A DNA stretch of 64,000 nucleotides. Source: Zanthoxylum bungeanum (Eukaryota > Streptophyta > Magnoliopsida > Sapindales > Rutaceae). A program made the position numbers and the translations under genes. This document shows, piece by piece, positions 10,315-20,567 of the stretch (positions within the stretch are counted from its first letter, which is position 1; every line of letters begins with the position of its first letter). The notes beneath the pieces were generated by a model. It did not search any database, was not told the origin of the DNA, and worked only from the letters and a program-made list of their open reading frames with translations. The stretch lies in NCBI GenBank assembly GCA_019454045.1, contig SKCR01006516.1, forward strand, positions 372,001 to 436,000, in the 5' to 3' direction.

Positions 10315-11929
10315 TTAAATTAATTTGCATATTTTTTATTTGATTTTATGCATATTGTACTGGTTATGTTTAAATTTATGTGGCATAATTTAGATTGAGA
10401 TTAATTTGAATTTGATTTAATTGAGAATTAAATCAAATAAATAAATTTTAAAAAATAAATAAATATTTGCGGCACTACACCGTTCGAATAAGAACAGTGA
10501 AGGACCTGCTACTGATGTCATGATGATATAAGCAACTCAGTATTTGCAATGAATTGCAAATGCTGTTGATGCGTCATCATGACGTCACGATGACATCAAC
10601 TTAATGAAATAAATACTGTAGCAACTCGCTGACGTCAGCATGATAGACGCTGGCATCAGCAGCAGAAAATACAAAAAAATAAAAAATTATTTATTATTTA
10701 TTAGTATTTAAATTTTAAATAAATTTGATTTATATTAAAAATTTATTAAGGAATTTAATTTTATTACAATTAATGTATCCTTATAATGAAAATTTATCAA
10801 AATATAAAATTCTAATTAGATTATGAATTTATCTTTAAAATAAATTTAAATTAAGTAACCTAATATCATTAGGATACAAATTAAATTTGAATGATTTTTT
10901 ATTAGATTAAAAATCTAGAATTCAAATTTAAGTAGGATACATTTAATCTCAAATACATATAAAGGAAATTGTTTCCTACTAAAATAATGATTCTAATTTT
11001 ACAATTTTAATGAAGATTAAAATTATATTCTAATAAGATTAGGGTAAAATATTTTAAGTCCCATAAATATTTAAACATAATAAAATAATAGCATAAATTT
11101 ATCCAATAAGATTGGATGATAAAATATTATGAAAATTTTAAAGAAACTGTGATGAACTAAAATACATTAGATGCATAAATAAGAGACTTAATTTAAATAG
11201 ACTTGGAATTTAGATGTATGTTTGATTAATGCATGTCTAGCTGGTTTTGTCAAAAGGGTGTTAAGAGCCTAAGAAGTTTGGGTTTTAAGTGAGACCGTTG
11301 TGACCTCTCCACTCTTTTGGGAACCTAACTGGTACATTATTTCATTCAAAATGCTTTATTCTAAAGTTTGAAATAAATTAAAACTGAAATCCCTCCAAAT
11401 AATTTAAGTATACATCATTGCCTTCCATTATTATAATCAAAATCAGAACACTTTGTTATTCTTGGTTACTTGGCCCTCGTCAAGATCAAGTTTAACATTG
11501 AATATGTTTAGATTATGAATAATGATTTGACTTAACCAAAATATTTGATGAGTTGGCCCTCGTCATGATCATTTATTTTGGAGGAAAATGTTAAGTTTCA
11601 TATAAGATATGATGACAAGAGTTGTCAACTTAACAAATCTATGAGTTAGATGAGATGTAATTGGTAACAATTACCTACCCAGTTGAACTTAAATAAAGTG
11701 GTTTACCCTCGTTGTCATTTTATTTTAAGTAAAATGGGATCATAGTCCACAATAATTTTGTCACTAAAGAGGGTTGGCAAAATTCAAATAAAATAGTGAG
11801 AGTAACCATTAGATTAAAAGTCCAAATATCGTATGGTTTATATCAATGTAATAAAACTAATCAAAATTCTATATTCTTTATATAGGTTTCCAAACATACA
11901 AGAGCAACAATATCTCCTTCTGAAACATA
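10315..11929 (+). other. Copia-2 leader and eroded gag region, with TGACGTCA sites
   Basis: AT-rich, no open frame. The segment 10490-10665 stands out: it holds several TGACGTCA-type sequences, including ATGACGTCAC and the perfect palindrome GCTGACGTCAGC. The rest is degenerate. Confidence 0.5.
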
Positions 11930-13390
11930 CTTGATGCTAATAAGTTGACTGCACCTAACTTTGCGGATTGGTTCAGCAACCTAAGAATTCTTCTTAGGCA
12001 AGAGAAGAAAGGTTTATATCGTGGAACATAATGTTCCACCAGAACATGCCGAAGATGCAACACAAGAGGAATATAATTCTTGGTTGAAGCATTTTGATGA
12101 TAATGAGTAGGCTGTATGTGTAATGTTGGGATCAATGTCATCAGAATTACAAAAGTAAGTAGTTCCTTCTACCTCGACGATATTTATGATTGAGGTTAAT
12201 TTTAATGATAGTAAATCTTTTACTTAGATATTGGATACTTGTTGTGACTATCACATATGTAACAATATGCAGGGCCTCAAGACAAGTAAAAGATTTCAAA
12301 AAGATGAAGTAGACCTACGAGTGGGAAATGGAGCAAGAGTTGCTGCATTAGCCGTATGAACTTATTTTCTATCATTACCAAGTTGATTAGTTCTAGAATT
12401 AGAAAATTATTTTTATGTTTCATTACTTAGTAGAAATATTATTTATGTATCTTGTTTGGACAAGAAAGGTTTTAATTTTATAATAAAGAACAATTGTTGT
12501 TCATTTTCATATAATAATATTTCTTATGGTACTGGATATTTAAACAATGGATTGTATGTTTTAGAATTAGATAACAATATCCTCAATATAAATAAACAAG
12601 ATAGTCTAAAAGAATCATACCTTTGGCATTGTAGACTTGGTCATATTAATGAAACACAACTTACAAAAATGTATAAAAATGGTTACTTGAATCCCTTTGA
12701 TTATGAATCATATGCAACTTGTAAATCCTATTTAATTGGTAAAATGACCAAATTACCCTTTATTGGAAAGATATTACATGAAACTGAATTACTAAAGCTA
12801 GTATATACCGATGTATATGGCCCTATGTCGATTCAAGCAAATGGTGGTTACTCATACTTCATAACCCTTACTGGTGATTATTCACGTTTTGGTTATAGCA
12901 TACTTAATGAAGTATAAGTCTGAATCATTTGAAAAGTTCAAAGAATTCAGAAACGAAGTAGAGAAACAAACTAGCAAAAGCATCAAGACATTCTGATCTG
13001 ATCGAGATGGATAAACTTGAGTTACGAGTTTCAAGACTATCTTAAGGAACATGACATCATTTCACTATGGACTCCTCCAGGGACACCGTAACACAATGGT
13101 GTTTCCGAAAGGAGAAATCAGACTTTGTTAGACATGGTACGATCAATGATGTCTGACACAGATCTTCCAACATCGTTTTAGGGACTAGCATTAGAAACCA
13201 CTACTTACCTTCTAAATAATGTTCCATCTAAATCTGTTAGTAAGATACCATATGAGATATAGCATGGCAAATAGCCAAATCTCAATTTTTGTAAACGTTT
13301 GGGGTTGTGAAGCTTATGTGAAGCAATCGCCTGCTGACAAGCTGGAGGCAAGGTCAATTAAATGTAAATTTGTAGGGTATGATGAACATT
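11930..13390 (+). pseudogene. Copia-2 gag, protease and integrase remnants
   Basis: 11930-12157 encodes a gag domain of the Copia UBN2 type (LDANKLTAPNFADW, later VCVMLGSMSSELQK), with a frameshift and a stop. From 12220 a protease remnant has DTCCDYH where DTGC is expected, then VGNGARVAAL. 12456-12917 is the longest open piece (GAG-pre-integrase with LWHCRLGHIN, then TDVYGPM and FITLTGDYSRFGY). Integrase continues to about 13390 with many stops, including PPGTP and NGVSERRNQTLLDM. The zinc-knuckle part of gag, RT, RNase H and the 3' LTR are missing. Confidence 0.87.
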
Positions 13391-13882
13391 AAAAAATGTA
13401 CATTTATTAAAAATAAAAATAACTATTTTACATTTATAGTTTCATTAATCCCCTTAATTTATCATATTTGTAAGATAATAATTAAATCTGTGTTTTATAT
13501 ATTTTTATTGTGATTTTTATTTTTTATGTAGGTGAAATAATAATTTAGATATATAACTAGAAAAAATGGACGTGACATTTGGATTTTGGAGGCCATAAAC
13601 TTAAAAGGGCGTAAGTATTGTTGGCCGAACCACTATAAATCTGATGTCCATTTTCTCTATCCCTATACTTATTTATATTATCCCAAGTTTATTTTATTTT
13701 TGCATATTATTTAATAACTTGTATATTGGTAATATATTGTGATTGAAAAATTAATTGATAAGTTTAATTGATAAAGCTACTAATTCAGTAGCGTAAAATC
13801 GAAAAGAATTTTTTATTTCGTAAGATTAGATCACTACCCAATTCACCCTCCTCTTGAGTATATAGATTGCTTGTTGTGTGCG
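13391..13882 (+). other. AT-rich stretch, possible LTR remnant
   Basis: 13590-13660 and 13840-13865 (ATTCACCCTCCTCTTGAG) have the look of the 3' end of a Copia LTR, but no partner copy is present. CTTGTAGG at 13883-13890 is the left TSD of the hAT-like element. Confidence 0.3.
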
Positions 13883-15049
13883 CTTGTAGGTAGGGGTGGG
13901 CATTATCGGATCGGACCGAATCCGAATCCGATCCGATTTGATAAGAGTTGATTTGTTTGGTTCGATCGGATTTTGAGTCCTTATTGGATCGGATCAGATT
14001 TCATCCGATAAATATCGAATCGAATCAGATTTATTCGATTCGATTTGATTTGATATTTAACAAATCAGATAAATTCGATTTGATAACAGATCTGAATCCG
14101 ATAAAGCATCTGATTTGATAATGAATCCGATAGTGGATTGGCCGGTGCAATCACACGCGTATAACGCAAGCGCACATATCGTTCAAGTAGTATAAAAAGT
14201 ATCGATCCCATGAGGACTTAATACCTAATCTATTAATTTTATGAGGTCAAATGATTACTAGTATCTAACAGGTTGATTGATTGATTTGAAATGGTGATGA
14301 TTTTAAATTTAAAAACAAGTAAATAAAATTGTACGAAAGTAGGTTTAAGAAAATTCAATATTAGGAAACTATCTAGGGTTGTGAATCTTTCCAATATCTT
14401 TTGAAAGATGAAGTGGTTATTTCATGTTTGTGTAATATATCGGTTTACTGACCTGTAACATTAAATTATGCGAAAGCCTCTGTCGATGGTCAGACGCAAA
14501 TACCCAGTATAACCCAATTGAACCATATGTCTATGTCAACCAAATTACCTGGATTCATTAAGTTTAAGTTCCAATTATGGCTACCCCCCCCCGACAGGTA
14601 TATGTCTATCCTGTAAGGAAATTTATTAAAGGGTTATCTATCCTCAAGGAAGATCGTGGACTATTAAGTCTAAGGCTGAAACCTAAAATTCTTTTGTCAA
14701 GTTTATTTTAGATTTACCAGATCAATCTTATTAGTGGCCAATTAAAAAGACGCATTAAGCTTAAGACTTAATAAGTAAACCTTTAAATTACCCAAACTAT
14801 AAAATAATCTCTTATAAACCGGTGATATTAGAAGTCATCACAACCCTAGATAACTAACTTAGTTACGGCACATAATTAGGGCTAGTAAAAACTTAAAAGT
14901 AAAAGACATAAAGTAAAAATGTTGAAAAGTAATTGCGGTAAAGTAAAAGCTGAAAAGTAAATTACAATAAAATAAAATGCTAAGGTAAAAAGATCAACTT
15001 TTACTATTACTAATTTAGATATCTCTCTTATATTAACTTGTGATGATAT

Positions 15050-15255
15050 TACCAACCAGCCATATAGGCGGTAACCAGATTAAGTCAAATTAAGTCCGAC
15101 CAGCCATATAGGCGGTATCAAAATTTGTCCATAAACCTGCCATATAGGCGGTAAGAAAGTTTAATTACCAACCGACCAATCTGACGGTATCCTTACTTAG
15201 TCAGGTTTAAACCAGTTTAAAAATGATTACCAACCGGCCAATATAGCGGTATCCT
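15050..15255 (-). repeat. Five ACCG-CATATAGG-CGGT motifs in the Athila LTR
   Basis: Degenerate repeats of ACCRGCCATATAGGCGGTA, each about 18-20 bp, with ACC(G/A) at one end and CGGT at the other. The same array is at 20822-21025 and 35665-35858, and in a diverged LTR at 59303-59470. It lies downstream of the TATA box and so should be in the transcribed leader. Confidence 0.85.
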
Positions 15256-15676
15256 CATTAAGTCAAATTTTAAATAGTGAATATATTATAATTAAGGGAG
15301 ATTAATCTAAATAACAATAGTAAAAGAATTACCTTTCACCATAGCTGGGGGAAGTTACCTCCTCATGGTTGAATAGTAAAACTGTAAAAGTAAAGAAATT
15401 AAATTACTATTACTATTACAGAATGTAATTAAAATTAATTACAAAACTGAAATTAAAATAAATTAGATAGAAAACTCCATATTTACATCAGAGAATTCAG
15501 AGAGGAAGGTACATCTGAAACTGAAATTTTGAGCTTTATTTATAGGCCTCGGTAAGCCCTAAGCGTCGCGACGTGCAATTTTCTTCTTACGTCGCGACGC
15601 GCTGACGTGTCAGCTTCTGGTTCGTTGGCTTCAGATTCTTATCTAACACATGGCATTTCGGATAAGGTGATAAGGT

Positions 15677-15935
15677 GACACGTGGCAAGGCGGCTGGCAA
15701 CTCAATGATTATGCTGACGTGGCGATGACCTGGCGACTCGTGGAGAAAGTGATTGTCGGCACCGTAGGATTGCGGCACGTGGCACTTCGTGATTGGCTGA
15801 TGATGACGTGGCGGTGACGTGGCACATTCACTCTGTCTTCTGCTGACATGGTGATGACGTGGCTGACATGTGGAGTGACACATGGCGACACGTGGCGATG
15901 GCGATTGTCGGCATCATAGGATGATGACACGTGGC
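15677..15935 (-). promoter_or_regulatory. G-box/ABRE-like array upstream of the Athila TATA box
   Basis: Eight ACGTGG cores begin at 15680, 15717, 15777, 15806, 15817, 15857, 15890 and 15929, mostly as GACACGTGGC or TGACGTGGC. ACGTGGC is the core of ABA-response elements and G-boxes bound by bZIP factors. The array ends about 130 bp upstream (in sense) of the TATA box. It recurs at 21447-21690 and 36280-36600. Confidence 0.75.
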
Positions 15936-16240
15936 ACATCACACGTTAGCAAAGTCAAACTTCATAGATTCGGACTTGTGGACCCGGCGCACGTTAGCAG
16001 CTCATGCGCATGTTAGGCGTCGTGACACCGAAGGCTTGCGCGTCGCGACGCACGAAATGACCATTTTGCCATTTTTGTCATTTTTCACTGTTTTGGCCCA
16101 AAATCACCTCCAGAGAGTCCTGAAACTTTATTTATCTACAAAATAACACAAAATATATCAAAAAAATCACAAAACTCAAGAAACTATACAAAATATTAGG
16201 TCAAATGAGTGGGAAATAGTAATATAATTATCATTCATCA

Positions 16241-17565
16241 CACCCCCAAACCTAACATTTTACTAGTCCTCGAGCAAAACATAGAATAAAATAACATAAA
16301 CATCTTTAAAATAAAATTTAACTAAGCCACTTTCGTAGGGATCACAGTTGCATTTAGCGTATGCAACAAGCCTTTAAACCCCTAGGTGTCCCTAGTGGAC
16401 GAGTTGTAGTCTCGTGAGGGTTTACAACAATGAGACCCACAAATATTTTATAAAAGTAAAAAGGTAGTGAAACTAATGCACACAAAAGCAAAAAGACAAG
16501 AGAAAATAGAATAAAGAAGTTAGTGACTAATCAAGTGAAACTTCTACTCCAAGTCACTAGTTGTTTTCTTTCTTTCTAAATTACCGAATAAGTAAATTCT
16601 CCAGTTATATTTACCATTCTCCATATACACAGCCAACAAAATATTAAACAACTCATTTTTCCCCACAACAGTCACAAGTGCAGTTGATAAGAGAGTAATA
16701 TTTTTGTACTAAAGTTTTATCAGAATTCACACCTTTTTGTAGCAATGGAATAATTTTTCTGATTTTTTCTTTGATTTTTGATTTATTTATTTATATATAT
16801 ACAATATCTTCCGTCTATGTAGCGAGTGTTGGGTCGGTGGCTCCCAAACCAGTTGGCTTTACGGCACCAAGTGTTAAGACACCCCTACAGACTTAATTAC
16901 TCAGACTTCAGATATATATATTTTTGCAACATCATTGATCCATGTAGCGAGCTTTGGGCCAGTGACTCCCAAACCAGTTGGCTTTAGGGCACTAGATGTT
17001 AAAACACCCATACGGACTTAATTACTCAGATCTCAGACGTTTTTTTTTACTCCATCACTTTTTGAGATGCTTCCTCCAATTAAACTAGAGCACTGAATAT
17101 TACAAACTTTTCAATTATAGCTTATGTTCGTATGTTACCATGTATGTTGATAATATCTGCCAACTGAGCATATGAAAATCCATTTTAGTCAATTTTATGG
17201 AGAATTTACAAATTAAATAATTCAAAAGGAAATAAACAAAAATTAACTTGTTCCAAAATAGGTTTGAGATACGTCTCAGGAGTAGAAACTCCTTACACAG
17301 CTATCTCTTACCAATTTCACCTTTTTAGTCAAAATAAAAACAAAAACGCAAAATATTTTTGTAATTTTTTGAAAAATTTTCAATTTTTTTTGTATTTTTT
17401 GAAAACATTTGGACTAAAAATAAAAACAACACACAACTAAAAATAAGATACTGATCAACTAATTCCCTCCCCCAAACCTAAATGAGACATTGTCCCCAAT
17501 GTCTTAAACAGTAGAAGAAGAGTTTAAAAGATAGTACCTGGTTAACTGAAATTCTACACGAAAAG
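16241..17565 (-). other. Athila polypurine tract and long 3' untranslated part
   Basis: GTTTGGGGGTG (sense; plus strand 16241-16251) directly precedes the 3' LTR and is the polypurine tract. The rest is non-coding, with two copies of a roughly 120-bp unit (about 16815-16915 and 16940-17040) containing CTCCCAAACCAGTTGGCTTTA. The same pair of units occurs at 60725-60965 in the diverged Athila fragment. Confidence 0.75.
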
Positions 17566-18219
17566 TTAAAGGTTAAGATCCAGATTAATCTGATGCCTCT
17601 TACCACATACGTCATCGGACCAATTTATCTTTGAAAGGATAGGGTCAATTTGTGGTTCATATGCTAAGATTTGGTCAATTAGATCCGGAGCAGTTCTGGC
17701 AGTGAAGCTGATTTCTTTTAAAGGTTTTGACACGAACCCATTTCTCATGGCATCATCAAGAAACACACACAGAAAATCATAAAATCCTTCAACGTTATAC
17801 AGTCCAAGCGGTTTCTGGTGTATGTTCAGGTTCGCCCAAGATAACACTGTAAAAATTTCCTCCAATGTACCCAAGCCACCTGGCAAAGCAATAAAAGCAT
17901 CAGCACGATTAATCATTTCTACCAATCGTTCAGACATACCTGGCACGATCAGGTCCTCTCCGTTTGATGGTCCAATAAGATTTTCTTCTGCCAAGGTTTT
18001 TGGGATGATTCCCAAAACGTGACTGCCTCCCTCTTGTACAGCTTTTGAAACGATCCACATAAGTCCAAGATTGCCTCCGCCATATACTAAGTGCATATTC
18101 CTTGCAGCTAAGACTCGACCCAATTCCTGTGCTGCTTCTATGTATTGTGGCTTAACATTAACACTAGTACCTTAAAACACACAGATGTTTTCAACTCGAC
18201 TTCTTAAAGTGGCTTCCAT
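17566..18219 (-). pseudogene. LOG-like cytokinin riboside monophosphate phosphoribohydrolase inside the Athila element
   Basis: LOG enzymes release active cytokinin bases from their riboside 5'-monophosphates. The frame from ATG 18219 has 217 codons with no intron, whereas plant LOG genes are normally split into several exons. Visible family features are the N-terminal VF-stop-GTS (VFCGS expected), KPQYIEAAQELG, YGGGNLGLM, the catalytic PGGLGTLEE (residues 113-121) and WANLNIHQKPLGLYNVEGFYD. Codon 16 is TAA (18172-18174) where Cys is expected; a Trp follows GLM where Gly is usual. The next in-frame Met (codon 42) would lose the N-terminal strand. The frame has the element's orientation and sits between integrase and the 3' LTR, where Athila elements carry extra ORFs. 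Capture from a spliced host mRNA is the simplest reading (inference). Confidence 0.9.
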
Positions 18220-18563
18220 GTTTTACTCTGGATGTCTTCAAAAGTGCAATGATGAGTTGAATTTATAACACCTGAAAAAGGTGAGTAAAATAATAGCACT
18301 AGTACCTTCCAAATGACAATTATTAGTTAACAGTAAAATAAATTGTGATAGTCAAAAAAGGTCTGGATCCTGTCGGAGAAAATAAAAGAAAACAACAAAA
18401 CAAATCACAATTATTAGGAAAATACAAAGAGATATAATATGTACAAGAAATGTAGCGTCTTGATTGACGTCTATGCGTCAGGGACAAGCTTCCCATCCAA
18501 TTTTCTTATAAATTGGAAAACAGGGTCTTTTTGAGTCGGATTTCCGAGACTTAACTGTTGTCT

Positions 18564-19019
18564 TTATTTTTGGAATTGTGTATGTAATTTGCGAATGCCT
18601 ATATGAACATATCCACTGGGATGCGTCTCAAGAGTTGAAGATATATTATCTACAGACTCCTTACTCAAGCCATCCCTAATGAATTTAATTTTGTCTTCAC
18701 GATTATCAGACACCATTCCTAAAGAACGACAACGAGTATTGCAATTCCAACGTGCACATTTGTAACAAACACCCATTTGCTTAGCTCTACGTTTCTTTGC
18801 ATAGGTGCTTCTTCCAAAACCAGGTAGATGTGAAATAAAAGAGTCAGAAGACTCATCTGCCAATCGGACACGTGCTTCAATTACCCAACGAATGTTATTA
18901 GGAATACTTTTGATCATCAGTAATCTCATCCGTTCCAAGCGAGCTTTGTAAACTTTCATCAGAGATTTTTGAGGGAGAGAAGGAAATTGCTTGTGAAGAT
19001 TTGCGAGAGCTTCTTCCAT
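18564..19019 (-). CDS. Small basic C4 protein, accessory ORF of the Athila element
   Basis: An intact 151-residue frame, same strand as integrase. The N-terminal half is predicted helical and basic (LMKVYKARLERMRLLMIKSI). Residues 69-80 form a basic patch (GRSTYAKKRRAK), followed at once by Cys85-x2-Cys88-x4-Cys93-x3-Cys97. A GRS-x-Y-A-[KR]-RRA patch followed by CxxC is the arrangement of the nucleic-acid-binding proteins of Betaflexiviridae (Pfam Viral_NABP, PF05515), which bind nucleic acid and in several viruses suppress RNA silencing. The similarity is seen by eye only; length and N-terminus differ. A splice-acceptor-like TTTTTGCAG lies 17 nt upstream of the ATG. It could equally be an unrelated retrotransposon zinc-binding protein. 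Confidence 0.7.
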   Translation of the reverse strand: MEEALANLHKQFPSLPQKSLMKVYKARLERMRLLMIKSIPNNIRWVIEARVRLADESSDSFISHLPGFGRSTYAKKRRAKQMGVCYKCARWNCNTRCRSLGMVSDNREDKIKFIRDGLSKESVDNISSTLETHPSGYVHIGIRKLHTQFQK

Positions 19020-19157
19020 CGTGAAATGACTTTACCTGCAAAAATTAAACACACAAAAATAAAACACACCAGATCACAATATATACACAAATTGCATGGG
19101 TTGCCTCCTTGCGAGCGCTAAGTTTAACGTCGACAGCTAGACGTGACCTCTCGAACG

Positions 19158-20565
19158 TTAGGCTAGATCTGAAAGTGTGACACTTTCTTTTTGTCGCTCA
19201 AATGATTCTCCCCAGTAGTTCTTGACACGCTGACTGTTAACCTTGAATGTTTCGTTGGTGTTAGGATCCAGTAACTCAACAGCTCCATATGGTAAAACCT
19301 GAGTGATCACAAAAGGATCTGACCACCTTGATTTCAACTTTCCAGGGAAAAGTTTCAACCCTGAGTTGTATAACAACACTTGCTGCCTTGGTTCCAACTG
19401 TTTGTGCACTATTTTTCGGTCATGCCATTTCTTGGTCTTTTCTTTGTACAATCTGGCATTCTCACAAGCATGTAAGCGAAATTCCTCCATTTCGTTGAGT
19501 TGGTGGAGTCTTTTCTCTCCTGCAGCTTGTGGATCAAGATTCAACTTCTTCAGTGCCCAGTACACCTTGTGTTCAAGCTCAACTGGTCGATGGCACGCTT
19601 TCCCAAACACCATACGATATGGGGACATACCAATGGGTGTCTTGTAAGCTGTTCGATAGGCCCATTATGCGTCGTCCAATTTTGTTGACCAGTCCCTCCT
19701 TGTTGATCCAACAGTTCTCTATTTGAAACTTCAACCTGTCCATTTGACTGTGGATGATAAGCAGTGGCAACCTTGTGAGTGACTCCGTATTTGGATAGGA
19801 GTGCATCAAAATTTCTGTTGCAGAAATGTGAGCCACCATCACTGATAATTGCCCGAGGTGTTCCAAACCGAGTGAAAACGTTCTTTTTCAGGAATTTGAT
19901 CACCACTTTTGAATCGTTGGATGGCAGTGCAATTGCTTCGACCCATTTGGAGACGTAGTCTACAGCAACCAGGATGTACATGTTTCCGAATGATGGAACA
20001 AATGGTCCCATGAAATCTATACCCCATACATCAAATATCTCCACTTCCAGAATGTTTTGCAATGGGCCTTCATTTCTCCTCGAAATATTCCCTGTTCTCT
20101 GGCACCTGTCACATTGAAGAGCAAAAAGATAAGCATCTTTAAAAAGAGTGGGCCAAAACAAACCTGATTGCAGGACTTTAGCTGCAGTTTTATTCCCGCT
20201 AAAGTGCCCGTCATATGGTGATGAATGACAGTGCTGCATAACACTGTTGACCTCCTCATGTGGAACACACTGTCTCAATAATTGATCAGCACACCGTTTG
20301 AACAGGTACGGCTCATGCCAGACATAGTGCTTGACTTTTTTGAAGAATTTCTTCCGTTGCAGAGTTGTCCATTCCAACGGCCATTTTCCTGACACAATGT
20401 AGTTGACATAGTCAGCATACCAAGGGGCATCTTGCTGTTTCATGGCGAACATCTGTTCATTTGGAAAAGTTTCTTTGATTGACAATTCTTTGCCAGCTAT
20501 TTCTCCATTCTCGAGCCTCGATAGATGATCAATCTGGAAATCCCTTTGATTGACAATTCTTTCCT
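19158..20565 (-). pseudogene. Athila integrase (broken), with the RNase H tail
   Basis: From about 20540 down it reads [10 protein letters not shown] (the conserved end of RNase H), then the integrase zinc domain ([22 protein letters not shown]) and the core with [15 protein letters not shown] and GQVEVSNRE. At about 19730 a short deletion removes the residues after SNRE and shifts the frame; a TAA near 19675 interrupts DDA-x-WAYRTA. The C-terminal part ([14 protein letters not shown] to GESFERQ, ending 19158) is open again. Upstream sequence runs directly into LTR sequence at 20568, so everything before RNase H is lost. Confidence 0.92.
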
Positions 20566-20567
20566 CT

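Larger units (their letters stand above)
14139..16240 (-). repeat. Athila 3' LTR, full length
   Basis: 2102 bp; on the plus strand TGGCCGGTG...CATTCATCA. In sense direction it holds, in order, an array of ACGTGG boxes (15677-15935), paired CGTCGCGACG palindromes (15564-15599), a TATA box (CCTATAAATAAAG, 15534-15547) and, downstream of the TATA, five ACCG...CGGT inverted repeats (15050-15255). It matches 20568-22030 and the solo LTR 34753-36880. Confidence 0.92.

Noticed and set aside
12456..12917. 153-residue frame as a separate host gene
   Set aside because: It is the GAG-pre-integrase/integrase part of Copia-2 in frame with decayed protease and integrase on both sides.
15587..15942. Several His/Arg/Ser-rich frames (also 21402-21782 and 36122-36673)
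   Set aside because: They are overlapping readings of the ACGTGG-rich LTR array in different frames with no conserved protein.
17566..18123. LOG-like frame taken to start at 18123
   Set aside because: That codon is TTG (Leu of QELGRV); homology continues upstream across one stop to an ATG at 18219.
18564..19019. A true integrated plant virus segment
   Set aside because: No other viral gene is near; the frame sits in order and orientation within the Athila element, so at most a single domain is shared.
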